Source: Alkalihalobacterium elongatum (GTDB taxonomy: Bacteria; Bacillota; Bacilli; Bacillales; Bacillaceae_F). From it: a DNA stretch of 64,000 nt. The stretch spans positions 1-64,000 of the forward strand of contig NZ_WMKZ01000021.1 of NCBI RefSeq assembly GCF_019024285.1. The letters are read 5' to 3'. Below the pieces are notes generated by a model. It was not told the DNA's origin. It searched no databases and was given only the letters and a program-made list of their open reading frames with translations. The stretch's first letter is position 1, and every line of letters begins with the position of its first letter. This document shows, in pieces, positions 49,350-59,091 of this stretch. A program made the position numbers and the translations under genes.

Positions 49350-50007
49350 TGATGAAAAGAGAATGCTTGATCTATTAGAACTTTACATTTCCCCTTATGG
49401 GTACAAATGTATTAAAAATACGTCGGGACAAGATGCGATAAGGCTATTAGACGAAGAAAAGGTTGATATCATTCTATTGGATATTATGATGCCAGGTATG
49501 GATGGCTGGACTACCTTAAAAAAAATCCGTGAGTTTTCCAATGTCCCAATCATTATGGTCACAGCTCGAAATGATAAAGGAGATATTATAAAATGTTTAA
49601 AAACAGGTGCAGACGACTACGTATCTAAACCATTTGATGAAAAAGAACTACTTGCCAGAATGGAAGCGGTTATTCGGCGGACCAACGGAAAAACCGCTGA
49701 AGATACATTATTGTCTTTTAATGATTTAACCATTGATCCCACAACCGTCGAAGTTCACTTTAAAAGCATAAAGATCCCGATGACACCGAAAGAGTTTGCT
49801 CTTCTTGAATTATTTTTACAGTACCAAAATAAAGTCTTTTCTAGAGAGCATCTACTTTCAACCCTTTGGGGGCTAAAAGTAGATACCGAAGATCGAACTA
49901 TTGATTCTCATATTCGGAACCTAAGGGAAAAATTGCGTAAACAAGGTTTTCCTGTCGATGATCATTTAAAAACGGTATGGGGAATCGGTTATAAGTGGAG
50001 TTCTTAA
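49327..50007 (+). CDS. OmpR/PhoB-type response regulator
   Basis: A 226-aa response regulator: receiver domain with acidic pocket IDDE (8-10), phospho-acceptor Asp52 in LLDIMMPGMDG, Thr in MVTARND and Lys in VSKPFDE. A winged-helix DNA-binding domain follows (TPKEFALLELFLQYQNKVFS, then IDSHIRNLREKLR, ending WGIGYKWSS). It is the partner of the overlapping kinase. The target genes are not evident; the copper genes downstream are separated by an IS remnant. Confidence 0.92.
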   Translation: MKTVLLIDDEKRMLDLLELYISPYGYKCIKNTSGQDAIRLLDEEKVDIILLDIMMPGMDGWTTLKKIREFSNVPIIMVTARNDKGDIIKCLKTGADDYVSKPFDEKELLARMEAVIRRTNGKTAEDTLLSFNDLTIDPTTVEVHFKSIKIPMTPKEFALLELFLQYQNKVFSREHLLSTLWGLKVDTEDRTIDSHIRNLREKLRKQGFPVDDHLKTVWGIGYKWSS

Positions 50008-50289
50008 TCCCGTAATGATTCATTTATTGTCGTATGGTTTAAGGTGAATTATGAGAAAAGGTTAACGTTCCCGTATGTGAACTGCACCTTGTCAAGTAGA
50101 CATTGGAAATAATAAAAAGGATGTAAGCGGCTTTATCTCTAATTCCATAGGGCTTAGGCCGTTTAATCTTTTTTGGTATCTATCATGATTATAAAAATGG
50201 ATGTACTCATCTAACGAAGAGAAAGTTCCTCAAATGTCTTATATTTATGTAAATAATACTACTCGCATTTCAGTGTTCCCCAAAAAAAG

Positions 50290-50560
50290 ATTCCATTGAT
50301 CCATTATCAATACACCGACCAACTTTTGACATAATTTGTGCCATCTTCGCAGCCTCTATCTTACGGTTATATCCTATAGAGGTGTATTGAAACCCACGGT
50401 CAGTAGCTCTGCTTCCTCTTTTTCCTTCCACGATTATCTTTAATTACCTCATCTCCATCAGTTTCATACTTCTAACCCATAGGTATACTTGTTGATAGGA
50501 AACTTTATAAGTCTCGACTGTTTTTAATAATCTTTTCCGTCCCAAAACAATGCATTACAA
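50290..50560 (-). pseudogene. IS3-family OrfB (DDE transposase) fragment
   Basis: On the minus strand about 50415-50285 reads TDRGFQYTSIGYNRKIEAAK, MAQIMSKVGRCIDNGSMES and FFGEH before a stop, the C-terminal catalytic part of an IS3 transposase. Frameshifts break the sense on both sides, and the N-terminal two-thirds are missing. Confidence 0.75.
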
Positions 50561-50588
50561 TTTGAATCCGTTCAATCTAAGTGGTTTT

Positions 50589-50951
50589 TCAACTTTTAGT
50601 CATGGAACTTGTCCTTCCTTTTGAAGTATCCTTTAATTCTCTATGACTATTATACTTGTTAATCCACTGAAGGATGCCTATACTTGTGATTTCATATTTT
50701 CGAACAATTTCATATTGAGAGGATTCCCCAGATAAATATTCTCTTACCGCTGCTTCTTTTAATAATTTAGGATATGACTTCAATGTTTCAAATCCATTTA
50801 TTCCCTCTTTCTCAAATTTCTCTATCCATTTATATAAAGTAATATTAGGAACTTGATACTTTTCCGTTAATTCTTTAAGTGTAAACTTTTCACTCTTAGA
50901 TGCCGTTACTACATCATACTTAAACTGTTTCGAGTAATATTTATTGGACAC
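50589..50951 (-). CDS. IS3-family OrfA-like helix-turn-helix protein
   Basis: A 120-aa protein with two HTH modules: FTLKELTEKYQVPNITLYKW (about 24-43) and SQYEIVRKYEITSIGILQWI (about 77-96). It is the DNA-binding half of an IS150-type transposase. It is shorter than the usual 170 residues and its OrfB partner is destroyed, so transposition is not possible from this copy; it might still act as a repressor or be inert. Confidence 0.75.
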   Translation of the reverse strand: MSNKYYSKQFKYDVVTASKSEKFTLKELTEKYQVPNITLYKWIEKFEKEGINGFETLKSYPKLLKEAAVREYLSGESSQYEIVRKYEITSIGILQWINKYNSHRELKDTSKGRTSSMTKS

Positions 50952-51046
50952 AAAAAAACTCCCTTTAAGGTAAAACAGATTTTTATTTTTTAATCTGTCT
51001 ACCTTAAAGGGAGCATATCAATGGGGGAACATTAATCTTATTATTT

Positions 51047-52594
51047 TTATTCTGGTTGGTTTGGAACGTTAGGATCTAGTTCAAAAATAGGTTCAAATCC
51101 TTTATATATAACTTCTGCAACCATTCCATTGTTCGCATGATGGAACTCATGACAGTGGAACATCCATATTCCAGGATTTTTAGCTTCAAATACAATTTCG
51201 TAGCTTTCATCGGGTCGAACATTTAGTGTATCTTTTTTTATCGCTGAGCCTTTTACTAGCTGCCCATTTTTAGAAAGAACGTAGAAAAATTCGCCATGCA
51301 TATGCATTGGATGATCTACTTCTGTATCGTTAATAATTGTAAATTTAACCACATCTCCTTCCTCCACTTCGTAAACCTCATGGTTAGGAAATTGCTTTCC
51401 GTTAATCGTAAAAGTTTCTCCACCGTCTTTCGACCCTAGCATCATTTCATACTTTTTTGTTATTTCGCCAATTGAAAGTTCAATAGGACTACCGTAATTT
51501 GTAAAGTCAAAATAACTTGAGAATGTACTACTTTCTAATTCTGTATTTTCAAATCCACTATAAACAATAGGTACGAGTGCATGAAGATTCGATGGGTTTT
51601 GTTCAGCGAATACTTCAATTCCCCAAGCACCTGGGTGATTCAATTCTATTTCAATTTCATATCGTTCAGCTGGTGCAATTCGTATAGCCTGTTCAGAAAT
51701 CCATTCTGGTTCGTTTACTTCTTGTCCATCGTAATGTGTAACTTTAAAAGAATGACCTGGGATTGAAATGACTTGAGTGAACAACCCTGCATTTAAAAAG
51801 CGTAACTTCATTAGATCCCCTTCTTTTACTTCAACAGGTGCGATAGCAGGAGTAGCTTTTCCATTAATGACCATCGTATCATACATCATATTCATCATTT
51901 CAGAATGAGATATACCGTCATTACCCATTGTATGACCCACGCCATGACCGCCGTGTCCACCATGTCCACCGTGCATGCCACTGTGATCCATGTTTTGATG
52001 ATCTATGCCCATTTCTGCCATCATAGATGACCATTCATCAATGACAATTAACTCGTCTACATTATATTCAGGTTGATCGTTTGGCTCTACAATAAAAACG
52101 CCATATAACCCCTGATCTACTTGTACTGCACCGTTTTGGTGAGAATGATACCAATACGTACCAGGTACATCAGCAGTATATTCATAGGTAAATTCTTCAC
52201 CAGGCATAATCGCATTTTGTGTAATTCCAGGAACCCCATCCATTTCATTCGGGACTGGGAAGCCATGCAAGTGGAGTGCTGTTGGGACTGAGAGTGAATT
52301 TTTCACATTCAATACCACTTCATCGCCTTCTTGTACTCGAATTTCTTGGCCAGGAAGAGTTCCATTATAGGTCCAAGCATCAAAAATCAGTTCATCGTTT
52401 AACATCCAATGAGATTCTTTCACTTCAATATTAAATACTTTTTTTCCTTCTGATACATCTACTGCTACTTCTTCAACCGTTTCTTTCTGGTCTTCACCAT
52501 GATCCATCGTTGAGTGATTAACAGTATTATTACTACAAGCTGTAAGTCCAAAAATAAAGACTAGAACAGCAGTAAATAGAACTTTATATATCAT
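51047..52594 (-). CDS. multicopper oxidase lipoprotein
   Basis: A 515-aa protein with lipobox GLTAC (Cys about 17). It has three cupredoxin domains and four copper motifs: HLHGFPV, WYHSHQNG, HPMHMHGEFF and HCHEFHHANNGM, whose Cys-His bridges join type 1 and type 3 copper. A Met/His/Gly-rich insert (MDHSGMHGGHGGHGGHGVGH, about residues 205-225) resembles Cu(I)-binding loops of CueO/CopA oxidases. It likely oxidises Cu(I) or Mn(II) outside the cell. ATG 52594 follows GAGGTGAAAAGG and starts the lipoprotein signal directly. A copA ATPase lies 2 kb away. Confidence 0.9.
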   Translation of the reverse strand: MIYKVLFTAVLVFIFGLTACSNNTVNHSTMDHGEDQKETVEEVAVDVSEGKKVFNIEVKESHWMLNDELIFDAWTYNGTLPGQEIRVQEGDEVVLNVKNSLSVPTALHLHGFPVPNEMDGVPGITQNAIMPGEEFTYEYTADVPGTYWYHSHQNGAVQVDQGLYGVFIVEPNDQPEYNVDELIVIDEWSSMMAEMGIDHQNMDHSGMHGGHGGHGGHGVGHTMGNDGISHSEMMNMMYDTMVINGKATPAIAPVEVKEGDLMKLRFLNAGLFTQVISIPGHSFKVTHYDGQEVNEPEWISEQAIRIAPAERYEIEIELNHPGAWGIEVFAEQNPSNLHALVPIVYSGFENTELESSTFSSYFDFTNYGSPIELSIGEITKKYEMMLGSKDGGETFTINGKQFPNHEVYEVEEGDVVKFTIINDTEVDHPMHMHGEFFYVLSKNGQLVKGSAIKKDTLNVRPDESYEIVFEAKNPGIWMFHCHEFHHANNGMVAEVIYKGFEPIFELDPNVPNQPE

Positions 52595-52782
52595 CCTTTT
52601 CACCTCAATAATTTTTATCCTACTAAACCATTTTAAAAAAAAAGTTTCAAGAAAGTATGCATAGGAAGACATTTGCTGAAACTTTGAATATATAAAACTC
52701 TCTTAAAACAAGAGGGTTAAAGGTTAATTTTTCTACGAAGTAAATCGGTAAGGGAAACTAATTCCATACGTATTAAATTTAT

Positions 52783-54156
52783 TCAAATAAAGCGTTCATC
52801 AGCGCTAGTTAGTAAAGGTGTTTGATCCATCATTTTCTCAAAGATGGCTAAGAAAATAGGATGATGCGAATCGTTATTTAAAACTAACCATTCTAATACA
52901 GCAATTTTCTTACCACTTCCATTTGTAAGGGAGATCATCCCTGTCCATGGTAACGCAGTTAAATCACCAGAATGTGTTGTTAAATTAATCTGGAGAGCAT
53001 AATAATCAAACAAATCTAGATTTGTCTCATCTAGTATTTTTACTGCATCCTCTTTAACATACGGTGAAAGTAGCTTTACTTCAATATCGACACCATCGAT
53101 ATGTTCTTTGTTAGGGTTAGAAGTATGGTCTACTCTTGCCTGTCTCTCTATATCATGTTCTACGAGTCCTTTTAATGTCATTTCATGCGGTTCCTTTCCT
53201 AATGGAAGACTTTTTTCAACCCGCCGTTTTTTGGTGTCAATAACAGATAGATCGTTTGGCTGCCTGTGAGTTACAAATTCCTGCTTACCATCTTTAGAAA
53301 AGGAAATATGGTTCGGATAACTACCAGTATCTATCGTATCCAAAATTGTAAAAGTGTTACAATCTATCACAGTTACATTATTTGATTCATTATTTGTAGT
53401 CCATATTTGTTTACCGACATGGGAAACAGTCACACCATGTACTCCTTTACCAGCTAGTATTTCATCCACAACTTCAAACGTTGACATATCAATTCTTGAA
53501 ATGCTATTTGAACGAACATTAGCAGAATACGCGTAATCAAGGGTCGGACTAAGGGCTACTTCATTCGGAACTTCTCCCACATCAATTGTAGCTAAATTTT
53601 GATAGGTATAAGCATCGACGACACTTATGTATTGGCATTTACATTAGCAATCCAAACTTGAGAACCATCTACAGTCACAGAAACGTGAGCTGGTCCATCA
53701 TCTGTTTTAATAAGTACAATGGTCTCGAATCTCTCAGTATCAATAACAGCTAGATTTCCGCCTTCTTTCCTAAACCAGCCATTAATGAGATATATAAGTA
53801 TTTACCAGATGGGTGAATATCGATGCCGTGAACTCCTTCTTTAAACTGGACTGTACTTAAAACTTCGTGGCTTACGGTGTCAATTGCTAAAACACTTTTT
53901 CCTAAAAATCCTGTACCCGTGTAAATTATTTTTCATCGGGAGAAACGGCTATCCCGTGAGAGAGTTGCTCATAACCTATATCTATAATCCTCTCTGTATC
54001 GCTCTTGTTTACATCTACTATGGAAATGGTTCCATCCCCAGCATTAGCTACATAAAACACGGGGCCATCAGGTGTAGACTGCGATAAAGTAGCACATCCT
54101 ATAAGTACAGTACTGCTTAATAAAAAACTCCCTAAAACAAAGCTAATCTTTTTCAT
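52783..54156 (-). pseudogene. YVTN/YncE-type beta-propeller lipoprotein, broken by three frameshifts
   Basis: The 5' part (54156-53926) encodes a lipoprotein signal (SSTVLIGC) and the first propeller blade. The sense then continues in other frames: IIYTGTGFLGKSVLAIDTVS (about 53920-53780), NLAVIDTERFETIVLIKTDD (to about 53640), and VVDAYTYQNLATIDVGEVPN joining the long 3' part (53580-52783). Each blade has the YVTN-type 'v.viD..t..v...i..G..P.gia.spdg' pattern. The 3' part carries further blades and an extra domain of about 110 residues ending TSADERFI. Three frameshifts prevent a full protein. It lies between copA and the multicopper oxidase on the same strand. Confidence 0.8.
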
Positions 54157-54159
54157 ATT

Positions 54160-54480
54160 GAATCCCCCAACAATTCTTAATGTCTATTCACAATACGATT
54201 TTTTAAAGTTATCTAACTTCATACCCTAACTTTTCGCTTCCTTCTTCCGGTCTTTGTAAGGTTCCATCCTTTTCACTGTATCGAATAGCCACAACTCATT
54301 CCTTCCACTTAAATGTTTTCGTCTTTCAAACAGTCCTCCTACTTCAGCATGTTTAATAAAAGCTATAAGACTACAATTTAACAATAAAATATCGAGAATT
54401 TATCGAGAAAAAGCTATCTTTAATCAATGACACAAAGTGTTAATAGTTTGGACAAAGATTAGGTATTTACGGAATATAAG
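54160..54480. other. 320-base gap, nothing recognised
   Basis: The stretch contains a few short AT-rich repeats and presumably the promoter of the propeller gene. I see no credible frame, operator or RNA motif before the copA terminator at 54486. Confidence 0.4.
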
Positions 54481-54485
54481 AGAAA

Positions 54486-54515
54486 TGGCACTTTACCTTT
54501 ATAGATAAAGTGCCA
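54486..54515 (-). terminator. terminator of copA
   Basis: TGGCACTTTA pairs perfectly with TAAAGTGCCA around ten bases, eight bases after the stop codon. Confidence 0.87.
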
Positions 54516-54523
54516 CGTAATAA

Positions 54524-56986
54524 TTAGACTGTGCTCGATTTAAATTTTCTGAGTCGTAAAGTATTTAATACTACCGAAACTGAACTGAATGCCATGGCTG
54601 CTCCTGCTAACATAGGATTTAGAAGTATCCCATAGAATGGGTAGAATAAACCAGCCGCAACAGGAATGAGAACGACGTTATAGCCAAAAGCCCAACCGAG
54701 GTTTTGCCAAATCATTTTCATTGTTTGTTTAGAAAGGCGTAAAGCAGTAACAACACTTAATATATCTCCACGCATTAACGTTATATTTGCCGTTTCCATT
54801 GCTACATCTGTCCCAGTACCAATAGCAATTCCTACATCAGCTTGCGCTAAAGCGGGAGCATCATTAATCCCGTCTCCTACCATCGCTACAACTTTACCTT
54901 GTTCTTGTAGTTTTTTTACTTCTGCAGCCTTGTGCTCTGGGAGTACTTCAGCAATATATTGATCAATTCCAGCTTCTTTAGCAATTGCTCCTGCAGTCCG
55001 TTCATGGTCACCCGTCAACATAATGACTTCAATTCCCATTTTCTTTAGTGTAGTTATAGCAGATTTACTATTTTTCTTCAAAGTATCCGCAACTGCAATA
55101 ATACCAGCAAATTGACCGTCAATCGCAACATACATCGGTGTTTTTCCTTGGTCAGCTAAGGACATCGCTTCTTGTTCATAGGAGGCTAGCTCAATATTAT
55201 ACTTCTGCATTAATTTAATATTACCTATTAATATTTCTTTTTTCTCCAGGGAGGCAATGAGCCCATGACCAATAACAGCTTCAAAAAATTCAGGTTCTTG
55301 AATATTTACTCCTTTATCTTTCGCTGCTTCAACAATGGCTTCACCTAAAGGGTGTTCTGACGCTGTTTCAACAGATGCTGCTATTGATAATAATTCATGT
55401 TCTGATAGATGATTAGCCGTAATTAAATCGGTTAATTTAGGTTTACCTTCTGTAATAGTTCCTGTTTTGTCCAAGATAATCGTGCTTATTTTATGTGCTC
55501 TTTCAAGACTTGTTGCATCTTTAATTAAAATACCATTCTCCGCACCTTTTTCTGTCCCAACCATAATGGCTGTCGGAGTAGCTAATCCAAGTGCACAAGG
55601 ACATGCAATGATAAGGACTGCGATAAAAGTTGTAAGGGCAAAAATTAGACTTGGGTCTGGTCCCACAAAGTACCATACTACAAATGCGAGAAGCGCAATA
55701 CCCACAACGGTAGGTACAAAATATGCTGAAATAATGTCTACTACTCTTTGAATCGGTGCTTTTGAACCTTGAGCTTCATTTACCATTCTAATAATTTGAG
55801 CTAAAGCAGTTTCTCTACCTACCTTTGTCGCTTCGAATGTAAAACTTCCCGATTTATTAATGGTTGCACCTATCACATGATCTCCTGTTGTTTTCTCTAC
55901 AGGTAGCGATTCACCTGTTAACATAGATTCATCGACAGCTGACTTGCCTTTTAATACGACCCCATCGACAGGAATACGCTCTCCTGGTCGCACGAGTACT
56001 TGATCACCAATTTTCACGTCTTCTGTAGGAATTTCAAGTTCATTTCCATCACGAACAACTCTGGCGGTTTTAGCTTGTAGACTCATCAACTTTTTAATAG
56101 CAGTTGACGTTTTCCCTTTTGCTTTAGCTTCAAAATAGCGACCAAGTAGAATTAACGTTGTGATTACCGTAGTTACATCATAATAAAGTTGATAAGGAAA
56201 ACCAATTTCAGTTAACTGAGTAGGAAATAAAGTCATTGCTCCACTATAAACCCAGGCAGCTGTAGTTCCCATTGCAACAAGAACATTCATATCAGCTGAT
56301 TTATTTTTCAGCACCTTATAACTGTTACGGTAAAACCTCCAACCTGGTACTAATTGAATATAACTCGTTAATACTAGAAGAAAGAATGGACTAGCTAGAA
56401 AATCAGGCACCCGAGTTCCCCATCCGTGCATCATGTGAGGAATACTTCCAATTAAAACGATTGTTGTTAATATTGCTGCTACGGTAAAATCCTTAAATAA
56501 TTTCTTTGTTTCTTCTTCATTATCATCTTTAGCTTCATTTTCATTACGTTCATCTAGTAATGCTGCTTCATAACCGATCTTCTCAATCGCTTTAATGACT
56601 TCATCCACTTGGATGATCCCACTCTCTCCTTCGACTTGAGCTTGATGAGCAGCTAAATTTACATTTACCTTTGTAACCCCATTTACCTTAGAAATCATTT
56701 TTTCAACTCTATTTACACAGGAAGCACACGTCATTCCTTTTACGGAAAACAGTAATTTTCTTTGTCGTTCTTCTTCATCTATTCTTTTCGTTTCATAGCC
56801 AAGCTTCTCGATCGCTTTAATAATCTGCTCAGATGTCACTTGGTCATTGACCTCAACTTGAGCTTGGTTGGAGGCTAGATTAACATTGACTGCTTCTACG
56901 CCATCCACTTTAGAAACCACTTTTTCAACACGACTCACACAGGATGCGCACGTCATACCTTTTACAGTAAATAGCATTTTGCCCAT
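54524..56986 (-). CDS. copA: Cu(I)-exporting P-type ATPase CopA
   Basis: An 820-aa P1B ATPase. Two N-terminal metal-binding domains each have GMTCASC (residues 9-15 and about 88-94), eight helices follow, with the [12 protein letters not shown] metal site in helix 6 (about 470), TGES actuator loop, [10 protein letters not shown] phosphorylation site (about 518) and [20 protein letters not shown] hinge. CPC, paired HMA domains and the [17 protein letters not shown] last helix mark Cu(I) transport. RBS AGGAGGGTCG. No copZ or csoR is adjacent, but a CsoR-type operator stands in front of it. Confidence 0.95.
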   Translation of the reverse strand: MGKMLFTVKGMTCASCVSRVEKVVSKVDGVEAVNVNLASNQAQVEVNDQVTSEQIIKAIEKLGYETKRIDEEERQRKLLFSVKGMTCASCVNRVEKMISKVNGVTKVNVNLAAHQAQVEGESGIIQVDEVIKAIEKIGYEAALLDERNENEAKDDNEEETKKLFKDFTVAAILTTIVLIGSIPHMMHGWGTRVPDFLASPFFLLVLTSYIQLVPGWRFYRNSYKVLKNKSADMNVLVAMGTTAAWVYSGAMTLFPTQLTEIGFPYQLYYDVTTVITTLILLGRYFEAKAKGKTSTAIKKLMSLQAKTARVVRDGNELEIPTEDVKIGDQVLVRPGERIPVDGVVLKGKSAVDESMLTGESLPVEKTTGDHVIGATINKSGSFTFEATKVGRETALAQIIRMVNEAQGSKAPIQRVVDIISAYFVPTVVGIALLAFVVWYFVGPDPSLIFALTTFIAVLIIACPCALGLATPTAIMVGTEKGAENGILIKDATSLERAHKISTIILDKTGTITEGKPKLTDLITANHLSEHELLSIAASVETASEHPLGEAIVEAAKDKGVNIQEPEFFEAVIGHGLIASLEKKEILIGNIKLMQKYNIELASYEQEAMSLADQGKTPMYVAIDGQFAGIIAVADTLKKNSKSAITTLKKMGIEVIMLTGDHERTAGAIAKEAGIDQYIAEVLPEHKAAEVKKLQEQGKVVAMVGDGINDAPALAQADVGIAIGTGTDVAMETANITLMRGDILSVVTALRLSKQTMKMIWQNLGWAFGYNVVLIPVAAGLFYPFYGILLNPMLAGAAMAFSSVSVVLNTLRLRKFKSSTV

Positions 56987-57020
56987 AAACGACCCTCCTT
57001 TATATCATAATCGTAGTAAA

Positions 57021-57037
57021 ATACAGCTATAGGGTAT
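57021..57037. promoter_or_regulatory. CsoR-type operator before copA
   Basis: ATACAGCTATAGGGTAT (minus strand ATACCCTATAGCTGTAT) is an imperfect palindrome 35 bases from the copA start. It resembles the ATACCC...GGGTAT operators of CsoR-family repressors and shares ATACCCTA with the site at 57760. Copper induction of copA is expected. Confidence 0.6.
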
Positions 57038-57071
57038 ATGATTCACTTTATTTTTGTTTTTAAGCTATAAA

Positions 57072-57707
57072 CTACTGCTCGAAAACTTTACTTCTTAAAT
57101 TATCAAATCCGTATCGGTTCACAAATTTGTAAAATGGTTCTCGCTTTTTACCGTATTCAGCGTATATGTCTAGTAACAGTTCAATTACTTTATAGAGTTT
57201 TTCAGGTTCGAGTTCCATTTCAAATAACTTTCCTGCATGAGCATCTGCACCCTTTGTCCTTCCACCTATATATAGGTCGTATTCATTCTTGCCTACTTTC
57301 ATTACGCCAATATCATTGATTAGTGGCTCTCCGCAACCAACCTCACAGCCTGTATACGCAGGACGTAATGTAAACGGAACAGACTTGCCTGCAATTCGCT
57401 TATTTAGTTCGATTGCGACAGGCATGCCTTCTTCTTCTGCACCTTTGCAAAAATTACACGTTCGTAAACTCTTCACAAAGTTCCCAACAGGATAACAGTA
57501 CAATCCGACGTCATTGAGTTTCTTTTCGATCGTCATTTTTTGACTTTCTGGAACCTCAATGTAAAGTTGTTGAAACGTTGTTAATTCGATTTCAGAATCA
57601 TCATCCATATATTCAGCAATAACTAGTAATTGTTTTGTATTTAATTTAGCTCCGAAGGATACCCCAGCATTTAAAGCAAGCTTTACCATTTTATCTTTAT
57701 CTTCCAT
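57072..57707 (-). CDS. nitrite/sulfite-reductase-like sirohaem/Fe-S domain protein
   Basis: A 211-aa protein resembling half of a nitrite/sulfite reductase: a ferredoxin-like half-domain (about 20-75), then CNFCKGAEEEG and, 37 residues on, TGCEVGCGEPLINDIGVMK. These four cysteines in the C-X2-C...C-X3-C order bind the [4Fe-4S] cluster next to sirohaem in the family. At 211 aa it is much shorter than NirA or CysI and lacks the duplicated domain. The substrate is unknown; it may handle persulfide or sulfite. ATG 57707 is chosen, with AAAGGTGAGG upstream. A CsoR/CstR-type operator precedes it. Confidence 0.75.
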   Translation of the reverse strand: MEDKDKMVKLALNAGVSFGAKLNTKQLLVIAEYMDDDSEIELTTFQQLYIEVPESQKMTIEKKLNDVGLYCYPVGNFVKSLRTCNFCKGAEEEGMPVAIELNKRIAGKSVPFTLRPAYTGCEVGCGEPLINDIGVMKVGKNEYDLYIGGRTKGADAHAGKLFEMELEPEKLYKVIELLLDIYAEYGKKREPFYKFVNRYGFDNLRSKVFEQ

Positions 57708-57759
57708 ACAATTCCTCACCTTTAATTGTTTAGTTATGTGATTCCGAATCAAACTTACT

Positions 57760-57776
57760 ATACCCTAGTAAGGTAT
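57760..57776. promoter_or_regulatory. CsoR/CstR-type operator before the reductase-like gene
   Basis: ATACCCTAGTAAGGTAT is a near-perfect palindrome that abuts a minus-strand TTGACA (57781-57776). CsoR-family repressors (copper CsoR, persulfide CstR) bind such sites. The same ATACCCTA half-site occurs before copA. Confidence 0.6.
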
Positions 57777-57867
57777 GTCAATAACAACGTAAACTGCCTG
57801 TTTGCCACAGACAGTTTAACTTACTTAAGTTCTATACAACTTAAAGGGATTTTTTGGGAAAATAGAC

Positions 57868-58128
57868 TTATGCACCTGCTGTTATTACCTTTTTCATACG
57901 TCTATATTCTTCTTCGTTGATTTCACCCTTTGCGAATCGTTCATTCAAGATAGAAATCCCACTATTATCATTTTGGGTTGTTTTATCTTTTGAAAATGTT
58001 TTTACTAAATAAATAATAAAATAAATTCCCCCTACTAAAACAGCGAAGTGAAATAGCATCATAAAAATCATAGATGTCGTACCTATTCCACTCATCATCC
58101 AATTAAAATGCTCCCCATAATTCATCAT
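57868..58128 (-). CDS. SHOCT-domain membrane protein
   Basis: An 86-aa protein with one membrane helix (about 18-42) and a C-terminal SHOCT domain: ISILNERFAKGEINEEEYRR. SHOCT domains are short oligomerisation modules common in Bacillus membrane proteins of copper/stress regions. The Met-rich N-terminus (MMNYGEHFNWMMSG) faces outside. RBS AGGAGGAAATAAA. It is 90 bases upstream of the reductase-like operator and is probably a separate transcript. Confidence 0.8.
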   Translation of the reverse strand: MMNYGEHFNWMMSGIGTTSMIFMMLFHFAVLVGGIYFIIYLVKTFSKDKTTQNDNSGISILNERFAKGEINEEEYRRMKKVITAGA

Positions 58129-58277
58129 TTTATTTCCTCCTATAATGTCTTAATTTTTCTTTTAGTGCTTTATCTTTAACTTAATTTAGCAAAAAAGTAT
58201 CGAGAAAGTATGGAGAGAAAATTTATCCCTTAATTTGTCACAGGTAAAAACATTTATTTTTTATGAAAAATACAATA

Positions 58278-58310
58278 GAAATAGAGTCAGCAATACCTAC
58301 TGACCCTACT
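58278..58310 (-). terminator. weak terminator after the methyltransferase gene
   Basis: GTCAG pairs with CTGAC around nine bases and on the minus strand runs into TCTATTTCTATTG. Short stem, so only tentative. Confidence 0.35.
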
Positions 58311-58392
58311 TTTATTTACTGTTGTTTACTTCACGAGCTTCTTTATTTGTAAGTTATTTGTTTTGTGCGCTTAACACTTTTCATACTTTATG

Positions 58393-59091
58393 TTATTTTT
58401 GGGCGATGATTATACATGGGAAGATGCTTGTTTGGTAAGTGCTCAACAGTTTTGCATGCTCCATAATAACTTCGTTTGTTTTTGTGTCGATCGAAGGTGA
58501 CGGGTCAATGTCACATAGAGTGTTAGGGTTCGGACTTTTTACAACATAGAGATCTATTTTAATTTGAGAAAAAGAACATTCTTCGAGTTCTTGTTGCCAA
58601 CCTTCCTTTGTCATCACTTTTTCTAAAGTGTAAAAATTTTTGATCTTTTCTATATCGGCTATCGGTAAGGCACCACCTTGAGTCATTTCTATTGCAATTA
58701 GCATTCCTTTTGGTTTTAAAACACGATAATATTCCTTCAAAGATCGTTTTATATTTGTAAAAGAAGTTACTGACTCGGAAATGATAATATCAAAGGTATC
58801 ATCCTGAAAAGGTAAAGCTTCTGAATTACCATATATTGCTTTAATAGGTAGGCTCTCTTGTTGAAATCGTTTATTCGCTTTTTCAAGCATGAGAGGATGA
58901 ATATCGCATGCTATAACTTGGCATTTAAAGTGATGATACAAATAAGCTGAAGTTTGTCCTGTACCACACCCGATATCCAAAATACGAGTATTTGTACTGA
59001 TCTGTTCTGATCTCACTAACTTTTCTGTTAGTAACAATCCGCCTGGGTGAGCGCCCCCCACTCCTAACTTTGCTAATGCATCTAAATACAT
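58393..59091 (-). CDS. class I SAM-dependent methyltransferase
   Basis: A 232-aa Rossmann-fold methyltransferase. Motif I is ILDIGCGTGQTSAYL (about 37-51), motif II VIACDIHPLML, and the post-I region IYGNSEALPFQDDTFDIIIS. It is closest to UbiE/Coq5-type small-molecule methyltransferases. The N-terminal LGVGGAHPGGLLLTEKL segment is a typical substrate-cap lead. The substrate is unknown. RBS AAAGGGGTTACCA; no operon partner. Confidence 0.78.
   Translation of the reverse strand: MYLDALAKLGVGGAHPGGLLLTEKLVRSEQISTNTRILDIGCGTGQTSAYLYHHFKCQVIACDIHPLMLEKANKRFQQESLPIKAIYGNSEALPFQDDTFDIIISESVTSFTNIKRSLKEYYRVLKPKGMLIAIEMTQGGALPIADIEKIKNFYTLEKVMTKEGWQQELEECSFSQIKIDLYVVKSPNPNTLCDIDPSPSIDTKTNEVIMEHAKLLSTYQTSIFPCIIIAQK

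Larger units (their letters stand above)
50083..51015 (-). mobile_element. IS3-family (IS150-like) insertion sequence remnant
   Basis: Imperfect terminal repeats are visible, TGCACCTTGTCAAGTAGACA at 50083 and TGCTCCCTTTAAGGTAGACA read inwards from 51015. Between them are an orfA-like gene (50589-50951) and a decayed orfB end: TDRGFQYTSIGYNRK and GRCIDNGSMESFFG around 50290-50410 carry the last Asp and Glu of the DDE site. At 933 bp it is well below the usual 1.4 kb, so the middle of orfB is deleted. I could not confirm a target duplication. Confidence 0.82.

Noticed and set aside
57799-57826. AAACTGCCTGT...ACAGACAGTTT hairpin as a strong terminator of the SHOCT gene
   Set aside because: The stem is fair but no T-run follows on either strand; it may be a weak terminator or part of the control region of the reductase-like gene.
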